Counted from the stretch's first letter, positions 15,856 through 32,571 are shown. The stretch is 64,000 nt of DNA from Zoogloea sp. LCSB751 (GCF_002028455.1 NZ_MWUM01000009.1:124001-188000), one strand, 5' to 3'. Notes: generated by a model from the sequence alone, not told the origin. Numbers and translations: made by a program.

Positions 15856-18800
15856 ATGTCCGAAATTCTCAAGCTGCGCGGTGCGCCCGCCGTTTCCCGC
15901 TCCCGTCTTGCCCGCCTGACCGATTCGGTCAAGAGTGCGCTGCCCCGCCTGAAGGGGCTGGCTGCCGAACACTGGTACTTTGTGGAGCTCAGCGCACCGC
16001 TGGCTGCGGATGAGCAGGCAAGGCTGGTCGACCTGCTCGGAGCCCATCCCGAAGGTGCAGTTCCCGCGAGCAGCCTGCTGCTGGTGACGCCGCGATTCGG
16101 CACGATCTCGCCGTGGTCTTCGAAGGCGACCGACATCGCACGCCAGTGTGGCTTCGACAAGATCGTCCGCATCGAGCGTGGCACGGCCTACAGCTTCGAT
16201 CTGCGCGGCGGCCTTTCGTCCTCCGACCGGGACGCGGTGCTGCCGGCGATCCACGACCGCATGACCGAGTCCGTACTCGACAACGTGGACGCCGCCCATG
16301 CGCTGTTCCACCACTATGAGCCGCAGCCGTTGGCCACCGTGGCGATCATCGAGAGCGGTCGCGATGCGCTGGTCGTCGCCAACAGTGAGCTGGGCCTGGC
16401 CCTGTCGGAAGACGAGATCGACTACCTGGTCGACAACTTTACGCGGATGGGCCGCAACCCGACCGACGTCGAACTGATGATGTTCGCTCAGGCAAACTCC
16501 GAGCATTGCCGTCACAAGATTTTCAACGCCGACTGGGTCATCGACGGCCGTCCGATGGACAAGACGCTGTTCGGCATGATCCGCGAAACGCACAAGGCCC
16601 ACCCGGAAGGCACCGTCGTCGCGTATTCCGACAACGCCTCTGTCATCGAAGGCGCCACTGTTCCCAAGCTCTACCCGGACGAGACCGGTGCTTGGAAGTA
16701 TAACGACGAGCTGACCCACATCCTGGCCAAGGTCGAAACCCACAACCACCCGACGGCGATTTCCCCGTTCCCCGGCGCCTCCACCGGCTCCGGCGGCGAG
16801 ATCCGCGACGAGGGCGCGACCGGTCGCGGCTCCAAGCCGAAGGCTGGCCTGACCGGCTTCTCGGTGTCGAACCTGGAGATCCCCGGCTTCGAGCAGCCCT
16901 GGGAGCAGGCCTACGGCAAGCCCGAGCGCATCGCCTCGGCGCTGGACATCATGATCGAAGGTCCGCTGGGCGGCGCCGCGTTCAATAACGAATTCGGCCG
17001 TCCCAACCTGACCGGTTATTTCCGTACCTTCCAGCAGAGCGTGCAGGACGAGGTGCGCGGCTACCACAAGCCGATCATGATTGCCGGTGGCCTCGGCTGT
17101 ATCCAGGACCAGCAGTCCTTCAAGATCAAGTTCGGTCCCGGCACGCTGCTGATCCAGCTCGGCGGCCCGGGCATGCTGATCGGTCTCGGAGGCGGCGCCG
17201 CGTCGTCGATGGCGACCGGTACCAACACCGCCGACCTGGACTTCGCGTCCGTGCAGCGCGGCAACCCGGAAATCCAGCGCCGCTGCCAGGAAGTCATCGA
17301 TGCCTGCTGGCAGAAGGGCGCGGCCAACCCGATCCTGTCGATCCACGACGTGGGCGCCGGCGGCCTCTCCAATGCCTTTCCCGAGCTGGCGGACTCCGCC
17401 GAGCTGGGCGCGCGCTTTGAGCTGCGTGAAGTGCACATCGAAGAGCCGGGCATGAGCCCGCGGGAAATCTGGTCCAACGAATCCCAGGAGCGCTACGTGC
17501 TGGCAATTGCGCCGGAAAGCCTCGACGTATTCAAGGCAATCTGCGAGCGCGAGCGCTGCCCGTTTGCGGTGGTCGGCACGGCGTCCGACGACGGCCGCTT
17601 GGTCGTCGCCGACAGCCACTTCGAGAACGAGCCGGTAGATATGGAAATGCAGGTTCTCCTCGGCAAGCCGCCGAAGATGACCCGCAACGTCTCCAGCCGC
17701 CAGGTCTTCGTGCCGCCCTTCGACGTCACCGACATCGAACTGGCCGATGCCTGTCGGCGCGTGCTGCGCATGCCGGCGGTGGCCAGCAAGAACTTCCTGA
17801 TCACCATCGGCGACCGTTCCGTCGGCGGCATGACCGCCCGTGACCAGATGGTCGGCCCGTGGCAGATCCCGGTTGCCGACGTGGCCGTCACTACCATGAG
17901 CTATCAGGGCTACCTCGGCGAAGCCTTCGCGATGGGCGAGCGTACGCCGGTGGCGACCCTCGATGCGCCGGCCTCCGGCCGCATGGCGATCGGCGAAGCG
18001 ATCACCAACATCGCCGCGGCGGACATCCGTTCGCTGGGTGACGTGAAGCTGTCCGCCAACTGGATGGCTGCAGCCGGCCATCGCGGCGAGGACGTCAAGC
18101 TTTACCAGACCGTCGAGGCGGTGTCCCAGTTCTGCCAGCAAGCCGGGCTGGCGATCCCCGTCGGAAAGGACTCCCTGTCCATGCGTACCGCGTGGAACGA
18201 GGAGGGCGAGGACAAGCAGGTCGTGTCGCCGCTGTCGCTGATCGTCACCGGTTTTGCTCCGGTGCAGGACGTGCGCCGCACGCTGACGCCGCAGTTGCAG
18301 TTCCCGGAAGGCGTGGAAACCGAGCTGCTGCTGATCGACCTCGGCAATAACCAGAACCGTCTCGGCGGCTCCGTGCTGGCCCAGGCCTACAACTCGGTGG
18401 CCGAGCACGCGCCCGACGTGGAGGCCGCCCAGCTGAAGGTGTTCTTCGAGCTGATCCAGCAATGGCGCAAGGACGACCTGATCCTGGCTTACCATGACCG
18501 CGCCGATGGTGGCCTGTTCGCAACCCTGTGCGAAATGGCCTTCGCGTCCAAGTGCGGCCTGTCGGTGATGCTCGACACGGTGGCCTACGATCAGTTCATG
18601 AACGACGTGGATGGCCTCGACAAGCGTCCGGATGCCCTGAAGGGCCGCTTCAATGACATGCTCTTCAAAGCCTTGTTTGCCGAGGAGTTGGGGGCGGTCA
18701 TCCAGATTCGCCGCGACGACCGCAGCCGTTTCACCGAGGCCCTGCGCGAGGCTCGCCTGAGCTACCACTTCGTCGGCGAGCCCAACGATCGCGACGAGCT

Positions 18801-19785
18801 GCGCTTCTGGCGCAATGCCAAGCTTGTGTTCAATGCACCGCGTGCCGAGCTGCTGCAGACCTGGTCCGAGACCAGCTACCAGATCGCCCGTCTGCGCGAC
18901 GATGCCGAATGTGCCAAGGAAGAGTTCGACGCGCTGGCGGATGCGTCTAACCCCGGCCTGTCCGTGTCCCTGAGCTACGATCCGGCGGAAGATATCGCCG
19001 CGCCCTTCATCGCTACCGGCGCCCGGCCCAAGATCGCGATCCTGCGTGAGCAGGGCGTGAACTCCCAGGCCGAGATGGCGGCCGCTTTCGAGCGGGCCGG
19101 CTTTGCGCCCTTCGACGTGCACATGTCCGACCTGCAGGCCGGCCGCGTGCATCTGTCCGACTTCAAGGGGCTGGCGGCCTGTGGCGGCTTCTCCTACGGC
19201 GACGTGCTCGGTGCAGGACAGGGCTGGGCCAAGTCCATCCTCTTCAATCCGGCGCTGCGCGAGCAGTTCGAAACCTTCTTCAAGCGTGACGACACCTTTG
19301 CGCTGGGCGTCTGCAACGGTTGCCAGATGATGTCCAACCTGGCTGAGATCGTCCCTGGTGCCGAGACTTGGCCGCGCTTCCATCGCAACCGCAGCGAGCA
19401 GTTTGAAGCCCGCTTCGTGATGGTGGAAGTGCAGGACAGCCCGTCCATCCTGCTGGCCGGCATGGCCGGCAGCCGCATGCCCATCGTCGTGTCCCACGGC
19501 GAAGGCCGGGCGGTGTTCGCCGGCATCGATGCCCAGGACAACGCAAGGGTTGCGCTGCGCTACGTGGACAACAATGGCGCCATCGCCGAGCGCTATCCGT
19601 TCAACCCGAACGGTTCGCCGGCCGGCATCACCGGCCTGACTACGCCGGACGGCCGCTTCACGATCATGATGCCGCACCCGGAGCGCACCGCCCGGACCGT
19701 GCAGATGAGCTGGCATCCGGCCGACCTCGGTGAGGATTCGCCGTGGCTGCGGATGTTCCGCAACGCCCGCAAGTGGGTGGGGTAA
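15856..19785 (+). CDS. purL: Phosphoribosylformylglycinamidine synthase, large single-chain form
   Basis: The ATG at 15856 gives [21 protein letters not shown] and 1309 residues, the usual size for the large PurL of Gram-negative bacteria. The in-frame extension upstream covers the TATAAT promoter and is not used. Domain order is the N-terminal PurS-like part, a linker, two FGAM synthase halves (with [24 protein letters not shown], cut here by [16 protein letters not shown] and [13 protein letters not shown]), then a C-terminal class I glutaminase. The glutaminase nucleophile is C1153 in GVCNGCQ, and H1274 and E1276 in MPHPER complete the triad. It carries out the fourth step of purine synthesis, using glutamine and ATP. 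It is a single-gene unit closed by two hairpins. Confidence 0.98.
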   Translation: MSEILKLRGAPAVSRSRLARLTDSVKSALPRLKGLAAEHWYFVELSAPLAADEQARLVDLLGAHPEGAVPASSLLLVTPRFGTISPWSSKATDIARQCGFDKIVRIERGTAYSFDLRGGLSSSDRDAVLPAIHDRMTESVLDNVDAAHALFHHYEPQPLATVAIIESGRDALVVANSELGLALSEDEIDYLVDNFTRMGRNPTDVELMMFAQANSEHCRHKIFNADWVIDGRPMDKTLFGMIRETHKAHPEGTVVAYSDNASVIEGATVPKLYPDETGAWKYNDELTHILAKVETHNHPTAISPFPGASTGSGGEIRDEGATGRGSKPKAGLTGFSVSNLEIPGFEQPWEQAYGKPERIASALDIMIEGPLGGAAFNNEFGRPNLTGYFRTFQQSVQDEVRGYHKPIMIAGGLGCIQDQQSFKIKFGPGTLLIQLGGPGMLIGLGGGAASSMATGTNTADLDFASVQRGNPEIQRRCQEVIDACWQKGAANPILSIHDVGAGGLSNAFPELADSAELGARFELREVHIEEPGMSPREIWSNESQERYVLAIAPESLDVFKAICERERCPFAVVGTASDDGRLVVADSHFENEPVDMEMQVLLGKPPKMTRNVSSRQVFVPPFDVTDIELADACRRVLRMPAVASKNFLITIGDRSVGGMTARDQMVGPWQIPVADVAVTTMSYQGYLGEAFAMGERTPVATLDAPASGRMAIGEAITNIAAADIRSLGDVKLSANWMAAAGHRGEDVKLYQTVEAVSQFCQQAGLAIPVGKDSLSMRTAWNEEGEDKQVVSPLSLIVTGFAPVQDVRRTLTPQLQFPEGVETELLLIDLGNNQNRLGGSVLAQAYNSVAEHAPDVEAAQLKVFFELIQQWRKDDLILAYHDRADGGLFATLCEMAFASKCGLSVMLDTVAYDQFMNDVDGLDKRPDALKGRFNDMLFKALFAEELGAVIQIRRDDRSRFTEALREARLSYHFVGEPNDRDELRFWRNAKLVFNAPRAELLQTWSETSYQIARLRDDAECAKEEFDALADASNPGLSVSLSYDPAEDIAAPFIATGARPKIAILREQGVNSQAEMAAAFERAGFAPFDVHMSDLQAGRVHLSDFKGLAACGGFSYGDVLGAGQGWAKSILFNPALREQFETFFKRDDTFALGVCNGCQMMSNLAEIVPGAETWPRFHRNRSEQFEARFVMVEVQDSPSILLAGMAGSRMPIVVSHGEGRAVFAGIDAQDNARVALRYVDNNGAIAERYPFNPNGSPAGITGLTTPDGRFTIMMPHPERTARTVQMSWHPADLGEDSPWLRMFRNARKWVG

Positions 19786-19797
19786 GCGACTGATCCG

Positions 19798-19868
19798 CTG
19801 GAGCGAATGCTGTTCGCTCCAGCAGCGGAAACAAAAACGGCCGGTGTTTTTGCACCGGCCGTTTTTGT
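19798..19868. terminator. Double-hairpin bidirectional terminator between purL and ETF-QO
   Basis: GCTGGAGCGAA (19798-19808) pairs with TTCGCTCCAGC (19814-19824). Then ACAAAAACGGCCGGTG (19831-19846) pairs with CACCGGCCGTTTTTGT (19853-19868), with A and T runs on either side. The second hairpin should stop both converging transcripts. Confidence 0.85.
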
Positions 19869-19893
19869 TTGTCGCGAAGGCGTCGTTGTGGGC

Positions 19894-21537
19894 TTACATC
19901 CCCTGATAGATAGGCCCTTCGCCGCCTTGAGGAACGACCCAATTGATGTTCTGGGTGGGGTCCTTGATGTCGCAGGTCTTGCAGTGGATGCAGTTCTGGG
20001 CGTTGATCTGCAGGCGCGGGTTGTCGCCTTCCTCGCTACGTACGATCTCATACACGCCGGCCGGGCAGTAACGCTGCTCGGGGGCATCATACTTGGCCAG
20101 GTTGATGGCGATCGGCACCGCGGCGTCCTTCAACTGCAGGTGGCAGGGCTCGTCTTCCTCGTGGTTGGTGTTGGACAGGAACACCGATGAGAGGCGGTCG
20201 AAGGTCAGCTTGCCGTCCGGCTTGGGGTAGGCGATCGGCTGGCATTCCGCGGCCGGGCGCAGGCTCGTGTGGTCGGCGTGGTTGTGCAGAGTCCAGGGCA
20301 CGTTGCCGCCAAAGAGCTTCTGCTCGGCGCCGAACAGGAAGGAGCCGAGCCACAGACCCTTTTTCATGTAGGGCTTGAAGTTGCGGGTCTTGTGCAGTTC
20401 GGCGTGCAGCCAGCTGGACTTGAAGCTTTCCGGGAACGCGCTCAGTTCGTCCTGGGCGCGGCCGGCGGCAAGGGCCGCGAAGGCCGCCTCGGCGGCCAGC
20501 ATGCCGGACTTCATCGCTGCATGGCTGCCCTTGATGCGGGCCGCGTTGAGGAAGCCGGCGTCGTCACCGATCAGCGCACCGCCCGGGAAGACCAGTTTGG
20601 GCTGGCTCTGCAGGCCGCCGGCGGCAATCGCGCGGGCGCCGTAGGCCAGGCGCTTGCCGCCTTCGAGGAACTGGCGGATTTCCGGATGGGTTTTGTAGCG
20701 CTGGAACTCCTCGAAGGGCGACAGATAGGGGTTGGTGTAGTTGAGGCCGACCACGTAGCCGACCGACACCAGATTGCCTTCCAGGTGGTAGCAGAAGCCG
20801 CCGCCGTAGGTGGCCGCATCCATCGGCCAGCCGGCGGTATGCACGACAAGGCCCGGCACATGCTGCCCAGCGGGGATCTCCCACAGTTCCTTGAGGCCGA
20901 TGCCGTAGGTCTGCGGATCGACGCCGTTGCGCAGTGCGTACTTGGCTTCCAACTGCTTGCCCAGGTGGCCACGGCAGCCTTCGGCGAAGAAGGTGTACTT
21001 GGCGCGCAGCTCCATGCCGGGCTGGAAGTTGGGGCCCTGACTGCCGTCCTTGAGCACGCCCATGTCGCCGGTGATGACGCCGGCCACGGCGCCCTTTTCA
21101 TCGAACAGCAGTTCCGCACCCGCGAACCCCGGATAAACCTCGACGCCGAGGGCTTCGGCCTGTTCGCCGAGCCACTTGGCCAGGTTGCCGAGGCGCACGA
21201 TGTAGTTGCCCTCGTTGTGGAAGGCATCGGGGAGCAGGCCGTTGGGGATTTGCTTGCCGCCGGTTTCGGACAGGAAGATGACCCGGTCTTCCGTGACCGG
21301 CGTATTGAGGGGGGCGCCGAGCTCCTTCCAGTTGGGAAAGAGCTCGTTCAGCGCACGTGGGTCGACGACCGCGCCGGACAGAATGTGGGCGCCGATCTCG
21401 GCGGCCTTCTCGATCAGGCATACAGAAAAATCCTGACCCTTTTCGGCTGCCAGTTGTTTCAGCCTGATCGCCGCGGACAAGCCCGCCGGGCCGCCGCCTA
21501 CGATCAGGACGTCGAATTCCATGGAATCGCGTTCCAT
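19894..21537 (-). CDS. Electron transfer flavoprotein-ubiquinone oxidoreductase
   Basis: The ATG at 21537 is preceded by AGGAGG at ideal spacing, giving 547 residues ([19 protein letters not shown]). The FAD-binding GGGPAG lies at the N-terminus. The C-terminus has a 4Fe-4S ferredoxin-like site with C491, C516, C519 and C522 ([13 protein letters not shown]). The membrane-contact helix region lies between. The enzyme takes electrons from the electron transfer flavoprotein and passes them to ubiquinone at the inner membrane, linking fatty-acid and amino-acid oxidation to respiration. It stands alone and is divergent from a thioesterase and an acetoacetyl-CoA synthetase gene, consistent with acyl-CoA metabolism in this neighbourhood. 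Confidence 0.97.
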   Translation of the reverse strand: MERDSMEFDVLIVGGGPAGLSAAIRLKQLAAEKGQDFSVCLIEKAAEIGAHILSGAVVDPRALNELFPNWKELGAPLNTPVTEDRVIFLSETGGKQIPNGLLPDAFHNEGNYIVRLGNLAKWLGEQAEALGVEVYPGFAGAELLFDEKGAVAGVITGDMGVLKDGSQGPNFQPGMELRAKYTFFAEGCRGHLGKQLEAKYALRNGVDPQTYGIGLKELWEIPAGQHVPGLVVHTAGWPMDAATYGGGFCYHLEGNLVSVGYVVGLNYTNPYLSPFEEFQRYKTHPEIRQFLEGGKRLAYGARAIAAGGLQSQPKLVFPGGALIGDDAGFLNAARIKGSHAAMKSGMLAAEAAFAALAAGRAQDELSAFPESFKSSWLHAELHKTRNFKPYMKKGLWLGSFLFGAEQKLFGGNVPWTLHNHADHTSLRPAAECQPIAYPKPDGKLTFDRLSSVFLSNTNHEEDEPCHLQLKDAAVPIAINLAKYDAPEQRYCPAGVYEIVRSEEGDNPRLQINAQNCIHCKTCDIKDPTQNINWVVPQGGEGPIYQGM

Positions 21538-21762
21538 TGCTGTCTCCTCCTGAGAGCCGTTCGATTTGTTGTGGTGTTTCACCGCGAACCGCGAAGCGTA
21601 ACCCGCGCGCCGGACACCGGGCAATCCCGGAATGGGCAAATGCCGGGTCTTTCGCAGCATACGGTGCCGTATGTTACATTGCCCGAACGGATTTGGGCGA
21701 GCGTTGTACCTGGTTGCCCGAATCACGGCAAGCCATAATCAATGACCCGGAGACAGAAGACC

Positions 21763-22191
21763 ATGAGTACCGATATTCCCGCTCAAGCCGCCCCGCGCAA
21801 GCTGTTGCTTACGACCCGCATCCCCGTGCGCTGGGGGGACATGGATTACTACGGCCATGTAAACAACACGGTCTATTTCCGCTATTTCGAGCAGGCCCGG
21901 GTCGAGTGGCTGGAAGGTGAAGGTTATACGGTCAGCCCCGAGGCTGAAGCCGGGGCCGTCATCATCAATGCCAGTTGTACTTTTCTGGTGCCGGTCAATT
22001 ATCCGGCGACCGTCGTCGTGCGCCTGTATGCCGGCGAGCCTGGCCGGAGCAGCGTGATGACCTGGTATGAACTGTACGTCGAAGGCGAGGATCGGCTCTA
22101 TGCGGAGGGCGCCGCCAAGGTGGTATGGATGGATCCGCGGACCGGCAGATCGGTGCCGATTCCCGATGCGCTGCGCGCCAAGGTAAGCTAG
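21763..22191 (+). CDS. Hotdog-fold acyl-CoA thioesterase (4HBT family)
   Basis: I use the ATG at 21763, which has GGAGA 9 bp before it, in preference to the ATG at 21742. The protein has 142 residues. The signature VRWGDMDYYGHVNNTVYFRYFEQAR (residues 22-46) is that of 4-hydroxybenzoyl-CoA thioesterase-like enzymes, with D28 at the catalytic position. Members hydrolyse various acyl-CoAs, and the substrate cannot be told. It lies 69 bp upstream of acetoacetyl-CoA synthetase on the same strand and may share its transcript. Confidence 0.88.
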   Translation: MSTDIPAQAAPRKLLLTTRIPVRWGDMDYYGHVNNTVYFRYFEQARVEWLEGEGYTVSPEAEAGAVIINASCTFLVPVNYPATVVVRLYAGEPGRSSVMTWYELYVEGEDRLYAEGAAKVVWMDPRTGRSVPIPDALRAKVS

Positions 22192-22260
22192 TCGGGACGT
22201 ATTCCAGGATCGGCCGGGCAAAGATCTGGCCTCGATAAGAAGAAGCAAGGAGAGACACTC

Positions 22261-24240
<1,980 letters not shown>

Positions 24241-24250
24241 GGATGATGCC

Positions 24251-26555
<2,305 letters not shown>

Positions 26556-26566
26556 AAGGACGCACC

Positions 26567-27406
26567 ATGAAACTCTGCGGCTTCGATGTCGGGCTCGACA
26601 AGCCCTTCTTCCTGATCGCCGGACCCTGTGTGATCGAGTCCCGCGAGATGGCGCTGGAGACAGCAGCGCAGCTCAAGGAAATCTGTACCGAGCTGGCGAT
26701 TCCCTTCATCTACAAGTCCAGCTACGACAAGGCCAATCGCAGTTCCGGCAAGTCGTACCGGGGCCTGGGGATGGAAAAGGGCTTGGAGATCCTGGCTGAA
26801 GTCCGCGAGAAGGTCGGCGTGCCCGTCCTGACCGACGTGCATGCCGAGCATGAGGTTGCCGATGTGGCTGCCGCCGTCGATGTGCTGCAGACGCCGGCCT
26901 TCCTGTGCCGCCAGACGGACTTCATCCATGCGGTGGCTGCGTCTGGCAAGCCGGTGAATATCAAGAAGGGCCAGTTCCTGGCGCCGGGCGACATGAAGAA
27001 CGTCGTCGACAAGGCGCGGGAGGCCAACGGTGGGGCGGACACCATCATGGTCTGCGAACGCGGTGCGTCCTTCGGTTACAACAACCTTGTATCCGACATG
27101 CGCTCGCTGGCGATCATGCGCGAGACGGGCTGCCCGGTGGTGTTCGACGCCACGCATTCGGTGCAACTGCCCGGCGGGCAGGGTACCGTCTCTGGCGGGC
27201 AGCGGGAGTTCGTGCCGGTGCTGGCGCGGGCGGCGGTGGCCGTCGGTATCTCCGGCCTGTTCATGGAAACCCATCCTGATCCCGCCAAGGCTTTTTCCGA
27301 TGGTCCGAACGCCTGGCCGCTGCCCAGGATGAAGGCGCTGCTGGCGACCCTGAAGGGTATTGACGTGCTCGTCAAGGGGCAGGGCTTCGAGGAGCTGCGC
27401 GCCTGA
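26567..27406 (+). CDS. kdsA: 2-dehydro-3-deoxyphosphooctonate aldolase (KDO-8-phosphate synthase)
   Basis: A 279-residue TIM-barrel enzyme with the family signatures [10 protein letters not shown] near the N-terminus, SYDKANRSS, and [11 protein letters not shown]. The C-terminal [19 protein letters not shown] segment is also characteristic. It condenses phosphoenolpyruvate with arabinose 5-phosphate to make KDO-8-phosphate, the precursor of the inner lipopolysaccharide core. Its presence marks the organism as a Gram-negative with KDO-containing LPS. It sits between pyrG and eno. Enolase supplies its phosphoenolpyruvate substrate. Confidence 0.97.
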   Translation: MKLCGFDVGLDKPFFLIAGPCVIESREMALETAAQLKEICTELAIPFIYKSSYDKANRSSGKSYRGLGMEKGLEILAEVREKVGVPVLTDVHAEHEVADVAAAVDVLQTPAFLCRQTDFIHAVAASGKPVNIKKGQFLAPGDMKNVVDKAREANGGADTIMVCERGASFGYNNLVSDMRSLAIMRETGCPVVFDATHSVQLPGGQGTVSGGQREFVPVLARAAVAVGISGLFMETHPDPAKAFSDGPNAWPLPRMKALLATLKGIDVLVKGQGFEELRA

Positions 27407-27487
27407 TTTGCGCGATTATTGCTTTGTCATTTCCGGTTTTCCGGCTCGAGACGGTATCATTGCCACCGGTTTCAATTCAGTAAATAA

Positions 27488-28789
<1,302 letters not shown>

Positions 28790-28802
28790 TCGTCGTACTT
28801 CT

Positions 28803-28827
28803 GCCCGGCTGTGCAATGCAGCCGGGC
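28803..28827 (+). terminator. Hairpin between eno and ftsB (attenuator-like)
   Basis: GCCCGGCTG (28803-28811) and CAGCCGGGC (28819-28827) form a perfect 9-bp stem with a 7-nt loop, 11 bp before the ftsB start. There is no T run, so it may reduce rather than stop transcription, or protect the eno message end. Confidence 0.5.
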
Positions 28828-28837
28828 TTATCCTCTC

Positions 28838-29113
28838 ATGCGCTGGCCAGCCATTGTTCTCGCTCTCCTGGTAGTTGTCCTGCAGTATCCCTTGTGGATC
28901 GGCAAGGGTGGCTGGCTGCGCGTTTGGGAGGTCGAGCAGCAGCTTGCCGCCCAAAGGGACGGTAATCACAAGCTGGAGCAGCGCAATACGGGCCTTGAGG
29001 CCGAAGTGCGTGATCTGAAATCCGGTTACGAGGCTGTTGAAGAACGCGCCCGTTTTGAGCTGGGTTTGACCAAGCCGGACGAGATCTTCGTCCAGACGCC
29101 TCCCGCAAAGTAA
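28838..29113 (+). CDS. ftsB: Cell division protein FtsB
   Basis: The ATG at 28838 gives 91 residues (MRWPAIVLALLVVVLQYPLWIG), preferred to the in-frame upstream start because FtsB normally begins a few residues before the membrane helix. A single transmembrane helix (about 3-20) is followed by a coiled coil (about 28-65, QQLAAQRDGNHKLEQRN...LEAEVRDLK) and a short tail. FtsB joins FtsL and FtsQ in the divisome core that controls septal peptidoglycan synthesis. Its place directly after eno is the classical one. No good ribosome-binding site is visible, and a hairpin stands just upstream. Confidence 0.92.
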   Translation: MRWPAIVLALLVVVLQYPLWIGKGGWLRVWEVEQQLAAQRDGNHKLEQRNTGLEAEVRDLKSGYEAVEERARFELGLTKPDEIFVQTPPAK

Positions 29114-29268
29114 TCTCTGCAAAGATTGGTTGTTGGCGCACTGTTGCCGATATCGTCGGTTGGCAACCGGAACGGCCATTGCTCGATCTTTCGTTCTGCA
29201 TCCCCGCCGCCAGGCTGGCGAATTGTCTGGCAACGGCGTGACGCACAGGGGGTGCGCCACGCAAGGTC

Positions 29269-30906
29269 TCAGTTGCGTTGGTAAAGCCTGAAGGTTTCCA
29301 TTTTCCGTCCGCCGCCCAGACGGCGCTGCCAGATCGGTCGCCACTCGTCCTTGGCGATGTTCGGGGAGTTGCTTGCCGTGCCATAGGTAAGCAGCAGATC
29401 ACACTGTTCCTCGCTGCGGTAATGGACTGTCCGAATGTCGGAGAAGTAGTCCAGTGCAGCCCGTTGGGTGTCCCCGAGGCCGGCGCGTTTGATGCAGTTG
29501 TACGTGCGTCCGTCCAGTGCCTTGACCAGTTCGCTCGCCACGGGTTGATAGTTCTTGGTGTAAGCGAACCAGGGTTGCCACAGGGTCACCGCCAGGCACC
29601 AGAGCAGCGTCAGGCCCAGTGCCCAGTTGGTTGCGCCGCGCATGGGGCCACGGCGGGTCAGAATGGGGAGCGCAACCAGGGCTATGCTCAGGATGAAGCC
29701 GATCATGGCCCCTCCGATGACGGATTCCTCCGGGAAGTCGGGTGCGATCCGCGACACCTGGCGTGCCAGTCCCGGAGGCCAGCCAAAATGCAGTGCACTC
29801 CATCCCAGCCATACCAGCAGACCGAAGAAGATGAAGGTCATGGCGCCGAACCAATCGAATGCATTGGCTGCACCGCGCCTGAGGCTTTCCACGCCAAAGG
29901 CGGCCAGCAGGCACAGGGGCGGCAGGATGGGCAGCATGTTGGCTGGGCGCACGCTGCCGGTGAGTGCGGTAAGCAGAATCGCCAGTGTGCTGGCCAGAAT
30001 CGGCAGCGTCAGCTGTGGGTTGCCCAGCCGCAATTGCTGGCGGTTGCGCCACACGGCCCACCCGGCGATCGGCCATAGGGGCCACGAGAACCAGCCGAGC
30101 AACTGGATCAGTTTGTTGAAGGCAGTCAGATTGGCCAGATGGGGGCGAACGCTGATGTACTCGTCACGCCACCAGAGGGAGACTTCACCCGGATGATTGA
30201 GTGCAACGGCACTCAGCCAGATGCCCGCAATGGTGACGGTGATGGCGAGGCTCAGGAGGGTGCCCAGAATGCCATTGCGGCATCGATGGGACGGGCAAAG
30301 CGCAGGGCTCAGGAGGATCAGTGGCGTTGTGAGCAGAAGACCGGAGAGACCGCCGGCCAGGAAGGCGATGCCGCTGCCGGCGCCGGTCTGGAGGGCGGCA
30401 CGCCAGGGGCGTTCCGTCTGTTCGGCCAAGCCCGCGTAACACAAAGCCATGCCAGCGAGTTGCGCCAGGATGGGCTGGGTTTCATGGGCATGCACGACCA
30501 GACCGAGAGCGCCCAGTCCGAGCAGGATGGCGGGGGCGAAACTGCCCGGACCGTACATGCGGCGGGCAGCTAGACCGGTCCAGTACAAGGTGGCCGCCGT
30601 GAAAATGCTGCTGGCGAGCCGGGCCGCATCATGGACTGGAAGCAGGCCACCGAAGAGTTTGGCCAGGCTCGCCCCCAGCCAGTAGTACAGCGGTGGGTTT
30701 TCCCGGTAGATCTCGCCGGCGATCTCCGGCAGCAGCCAGCTACCGCGGGTCAGGATGGCGTGGATCGGTCCCAGATGGGTGAGGTCGTCACCTCGCCAGG
30801 GCAGGTGCCCGGTTGTGCCAACCAGCAGGTAGATGGCGAGAAGAACAACCAACGACCATCCTTGCAGCGGGGTTGGCAGGGAAAAGCGTGAGCTGGCTTC
30901 GGACAT
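29269..30906 (-). CDS. ArnT-like membrane glycosyltransferase (GT39/GT83 type)
   Basis: A 545-residue membrane protein with about twelve helices. The first periplasmic loop holds LPWRGDDLTHLGPIHAIL, with an acidic D-D pair at the catalytic position of ArnT/PMT-fold enzymes, followed by YRENPPLYYWLGASLAKLFGG. A soluble C-terminal domain (about 440-545) follows. It is the third such transferase in the window and stands alone, convergent to ftsB and downstream of rpmE on the same strand. Donor and acceptor are unknown. The D-D rather than D-E pair is slightly unusual but both acids are found in the family. Confidence 0.83.
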   Translation of the reverse strand: MSEASSRFSLPTPLQGWSLVVLLAIYLLVGTTGHLPWRGDDLTHLGPIHAILTRGSWLLPEIAGEIYRENPPLYYWLGASLAKLFGGLLPVHDAARLASSIFTAATLYWTGLAARRMYGPGSFAPAILLGLGALGLVVHAHETQPILAQLAGMALCYAGLAEQTERPWRAALQTGAGSGIAFLAGGLSGLLLTTPLILLSPALCPSHRCRNGILGTLLSLAITVTIAGIWLSAVALNHPGEVSLWWRDEYISVRPHLANLTAFNKLIQLLGWFSWPLWPIAGWAVWRNRQQLRLGNPQLTLPILASTLAILLTALTGSVRPANMLPILPPLCLLAAFGVESLRRGAANAFDWFGAMTFIFFGLLVWLGWSALHFGWPPGLARQVSRIAPDFPEESVIGGAMIGFILSIALVALPILTRRGPMRGATNWALGLTLLWCLAVTLWQPWFAYTKNYQPVASELVKALDGRTYNCIKRAGLGDTQRAALDYFSDIRTVHYRSEEQCDLLLTYGTASNSPNIAKDEWRPIWQRRLGGGRKMETFRLYQRN

Positions 30907-30940
30907 GAGGGCGGGCAGGTCGATTTTGTTGCAGGCAATA

Positions 30941-30966
30941 AAAAAGGCAGCCGCAGCTGCCTTTTT
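30941..30966 (-). terminator. Rho-independent terminator of rpmE
   Basis: AAAAAGGCAGC (30941-30951) and GCTGCCTTTTTC (30956-30966) form an 11-bp stem with a CGCA loop. On the minus strand a run of T follows, ending the rpmE message before the transferase gene. Confidence 0.85.
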
Positions 30967-30992
30967 CGGGAGTTACCAATAAAACGCGGTAA

Positions 30993-31211
30993 TCAGCCCA
31001 GGCGCTGAACGGAGCCGTACTTCTGACGGAAGCGCTCGACGCGACCAGCGGTGTCGACGATCTTCTGCTTGCCAGTGTAGAACGGATGGCAGGCGGAGCA
31101 GACTTCCACGTGGTACTGGGGCTTGCCCATGGTGGAACGGGTGGTGAAGACGTGGCCGCAGGAGCAGGTCACTTGCACTTCGGTGTAGTTAGGATGGGTA
31201 TCGGCTTTCAT
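30993..31211 (-). CDS. rpmE: 50S ribosomal protein L31 (zinc-binding form)
   Basis: The ATG at 31211 starts [20 protein letters not shown] and gives 72 residues. The upstream in-frame stretch is discarded as not family-like. The cysteines C16, C18, C37 and C40 (CSCG and [11 protein letters not shown]) identify the zinc-binding type of L31, a component of the large ribosomal subunit near the central protuberance. Bacteria that also carry a zinc-free paralogue swap them when zinc is short; no paralogue is in this window. The gene has its own terminator. Confidence 0.97.
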   Translation of the reverse strand: MKADTHPNYTEVQVTCSCGHVFTTRSTMGKPQYHVEVCSACHPFYTGKQKIVDTAGRVERFRQKYGSVQRLG

Positions 31212-31308
31212 CGCGGGTCCTTTGTGTGATACGTGGGTGGTGAATTTGGCCACCCGGAAGCGGAGCATTCTGAACTATTTCAGTGTCTTGTGCAAGATTG
31301 TCGCCCGC

Positions 31309-32571
31309 TTACAGGAATCGGGCAACAAAGGCACCCACACTGTCGGGCGGAAGGGGAAGCCATGCGCGATGATCGCTCCCGGGCACGCGCTGGATCTCGG
31401 TGCCGTCGGCGGTAACTAGGCGGGAGATGCTGACTTCGCGATTCCCGTTCGGGTGGATCAACTCCAGCCGATCGCCGATCGAGAATGCGTTCTTGGAAGC
31501 GATCTCGGCAAGACCCCGCTCCTTATCGTAGCCGACTACGTCGCCGACGTAGATGCTGCGGTTCGATTCAGAGTGGCCGCGCAAGTAATTCTGGGTTTCG
31601 TGGGGTGTGTGGCGTTGATAGAAGCCGTCGGTGTAACCCCGATTGGCGAGTCCTTCAAGCTGGCTGAGCAGGCCCGGATCGAGGGCGCGGCCCGCGACTG
31701 CGTCGTCGATGGCCTGGCGGTAGGCCTGGCAGGTGCGTGCGACGTAGTAGGGGCTTTTCGTGCGCCCCTCGATCTTGAAGGAGTCGATGCCGATTTCGGT
31801 GAGGCGCTGGACGTGTTCGATGGCCCGCAAGTCCTTGGAGTTCAGGATGTAGGTGCCGTGTTCGTCCTCCTCGATGGGCATGTACTCACCGGGACGCTTG
31901 TGGGGCTCTTCAATCAGATGGACGTCGCCGGCACCGCAGCTCTTGGCTTCGTGGGTCTTGAAGTCCCAGCGGCAGGAGTTGGTGCAGGTGCCCTGGTTGG
32001 GGTCCCGGTGATTGAAATAGCCCGACAGCAGGCAGCGCCCGGAGTAGGCGATGCACAGTGCGCCGTGGATGAAGACTTCGAGTTCGGTGTCGGGGCAATC
32101 CTGGCGAATGCTGGAGATTTCGTCCAGGGACAGTTCGCGGGACAGGATCACCCGCGAGATGCCCGCCATCTTCCAGAAGCGCACCGCAGCTGCATTGACG
32201 GTGTTGGCTTGAACGGACAGGTGGACCGGCATGTCGGGGAAGTTCTCGCGGACCATCATGATCAGCCCGGGGTCCGACATGATGAGTGCGTCAGGGCGCA
32301 GCGCGATGACCGGGGCGATGTCCTTGATGAACGTCTTGATCTTGGCGCCGTGGGGATAGATGTTGGCGACCACGTAGAAGCGCTTGCCGAGTGCGCGAGC
32401 GCGCTGGATGCCGTCAGCGAGGACGGGCAGATCGCCGAAGTCGTTGTTGCGGACGCGCAGGGAGTAGCGCGGTTGTCCGGCATAAATGGCATCTGCGCCA
32501 AAGGCAAAGGCGGTGTCGAGCATGGCCAGCGAGCCGGCCGGAGCGAGAAGTTCCGGGTGTTTCTGAGACAT
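31309..32571 (-). CDS. trhP: U32-family tRNA hydroxylation protein P (YegQ/TrhP)
   Basis: A 420-residue U32 protein starting MSQKHPELLAPAGSLAMLD. The family signature ELEVFIHGALCIAYSGRCLLSGYF is followed by further cysteines (GTCTNSCRWDF), which probably hold an iron-sulfur cluster. Length and sequence match E. coli YegQ, now TrhP, which hydroxylates uridine-34 of several tRNAs to 5-hydroxyuridine using prephenate. The old label 'collagenase-like peptidase' does not describe this function. It lies 28 bp downstream of a DnaJ-like gene on the same strand and is likely co-transcribed. Confidence 0.9.
   Translation of the reverse strand: MSQKHPELLAPAGSLAMLDTAFAFGADAIYAGQPRYSLRVRNNDFGDLPVLADGIQRARALGKRFYVVANIYPHGAKIKTFIKDIAPVIALRPDALIMSDPGLIMMVRENFPDMPVHLSVQANTVNAAAVRFWKMAGISRVILSRELSLDEISSIRQDCPDTELEVFIHGALCIAYSGRCLLSGYFNHRDPNQGTCTNSCRWDFKTHEAKSCGAGDVHLIEEPHKRPGEYMPIEEDEHGTYILNSKDLRAIEHVQRLTEIGIDSFKIEGRTKSPYYVARTCQAYRQAIDDAVAGRALDPGLLSQLEGLANRGYTDGFYQRHTPHETQNYLRGHSESNRSIYVGDVVGYDKERGLAEIASKNAFSIGDRLELIHPNGNREVSISRLVTADGTEIQRVPGSDHRAWLPLPPDSVGAFVARFL

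Noticed and set aside
15646..19716. A 1356-codon open frame antisense to purL
   Set aside because: It mirrors the coding frame of purL. In GC-rich genes with strong codon bias the opposite strand often stays open. Its composition (His, Arg, Gly, Gln rich) fits no protein family.
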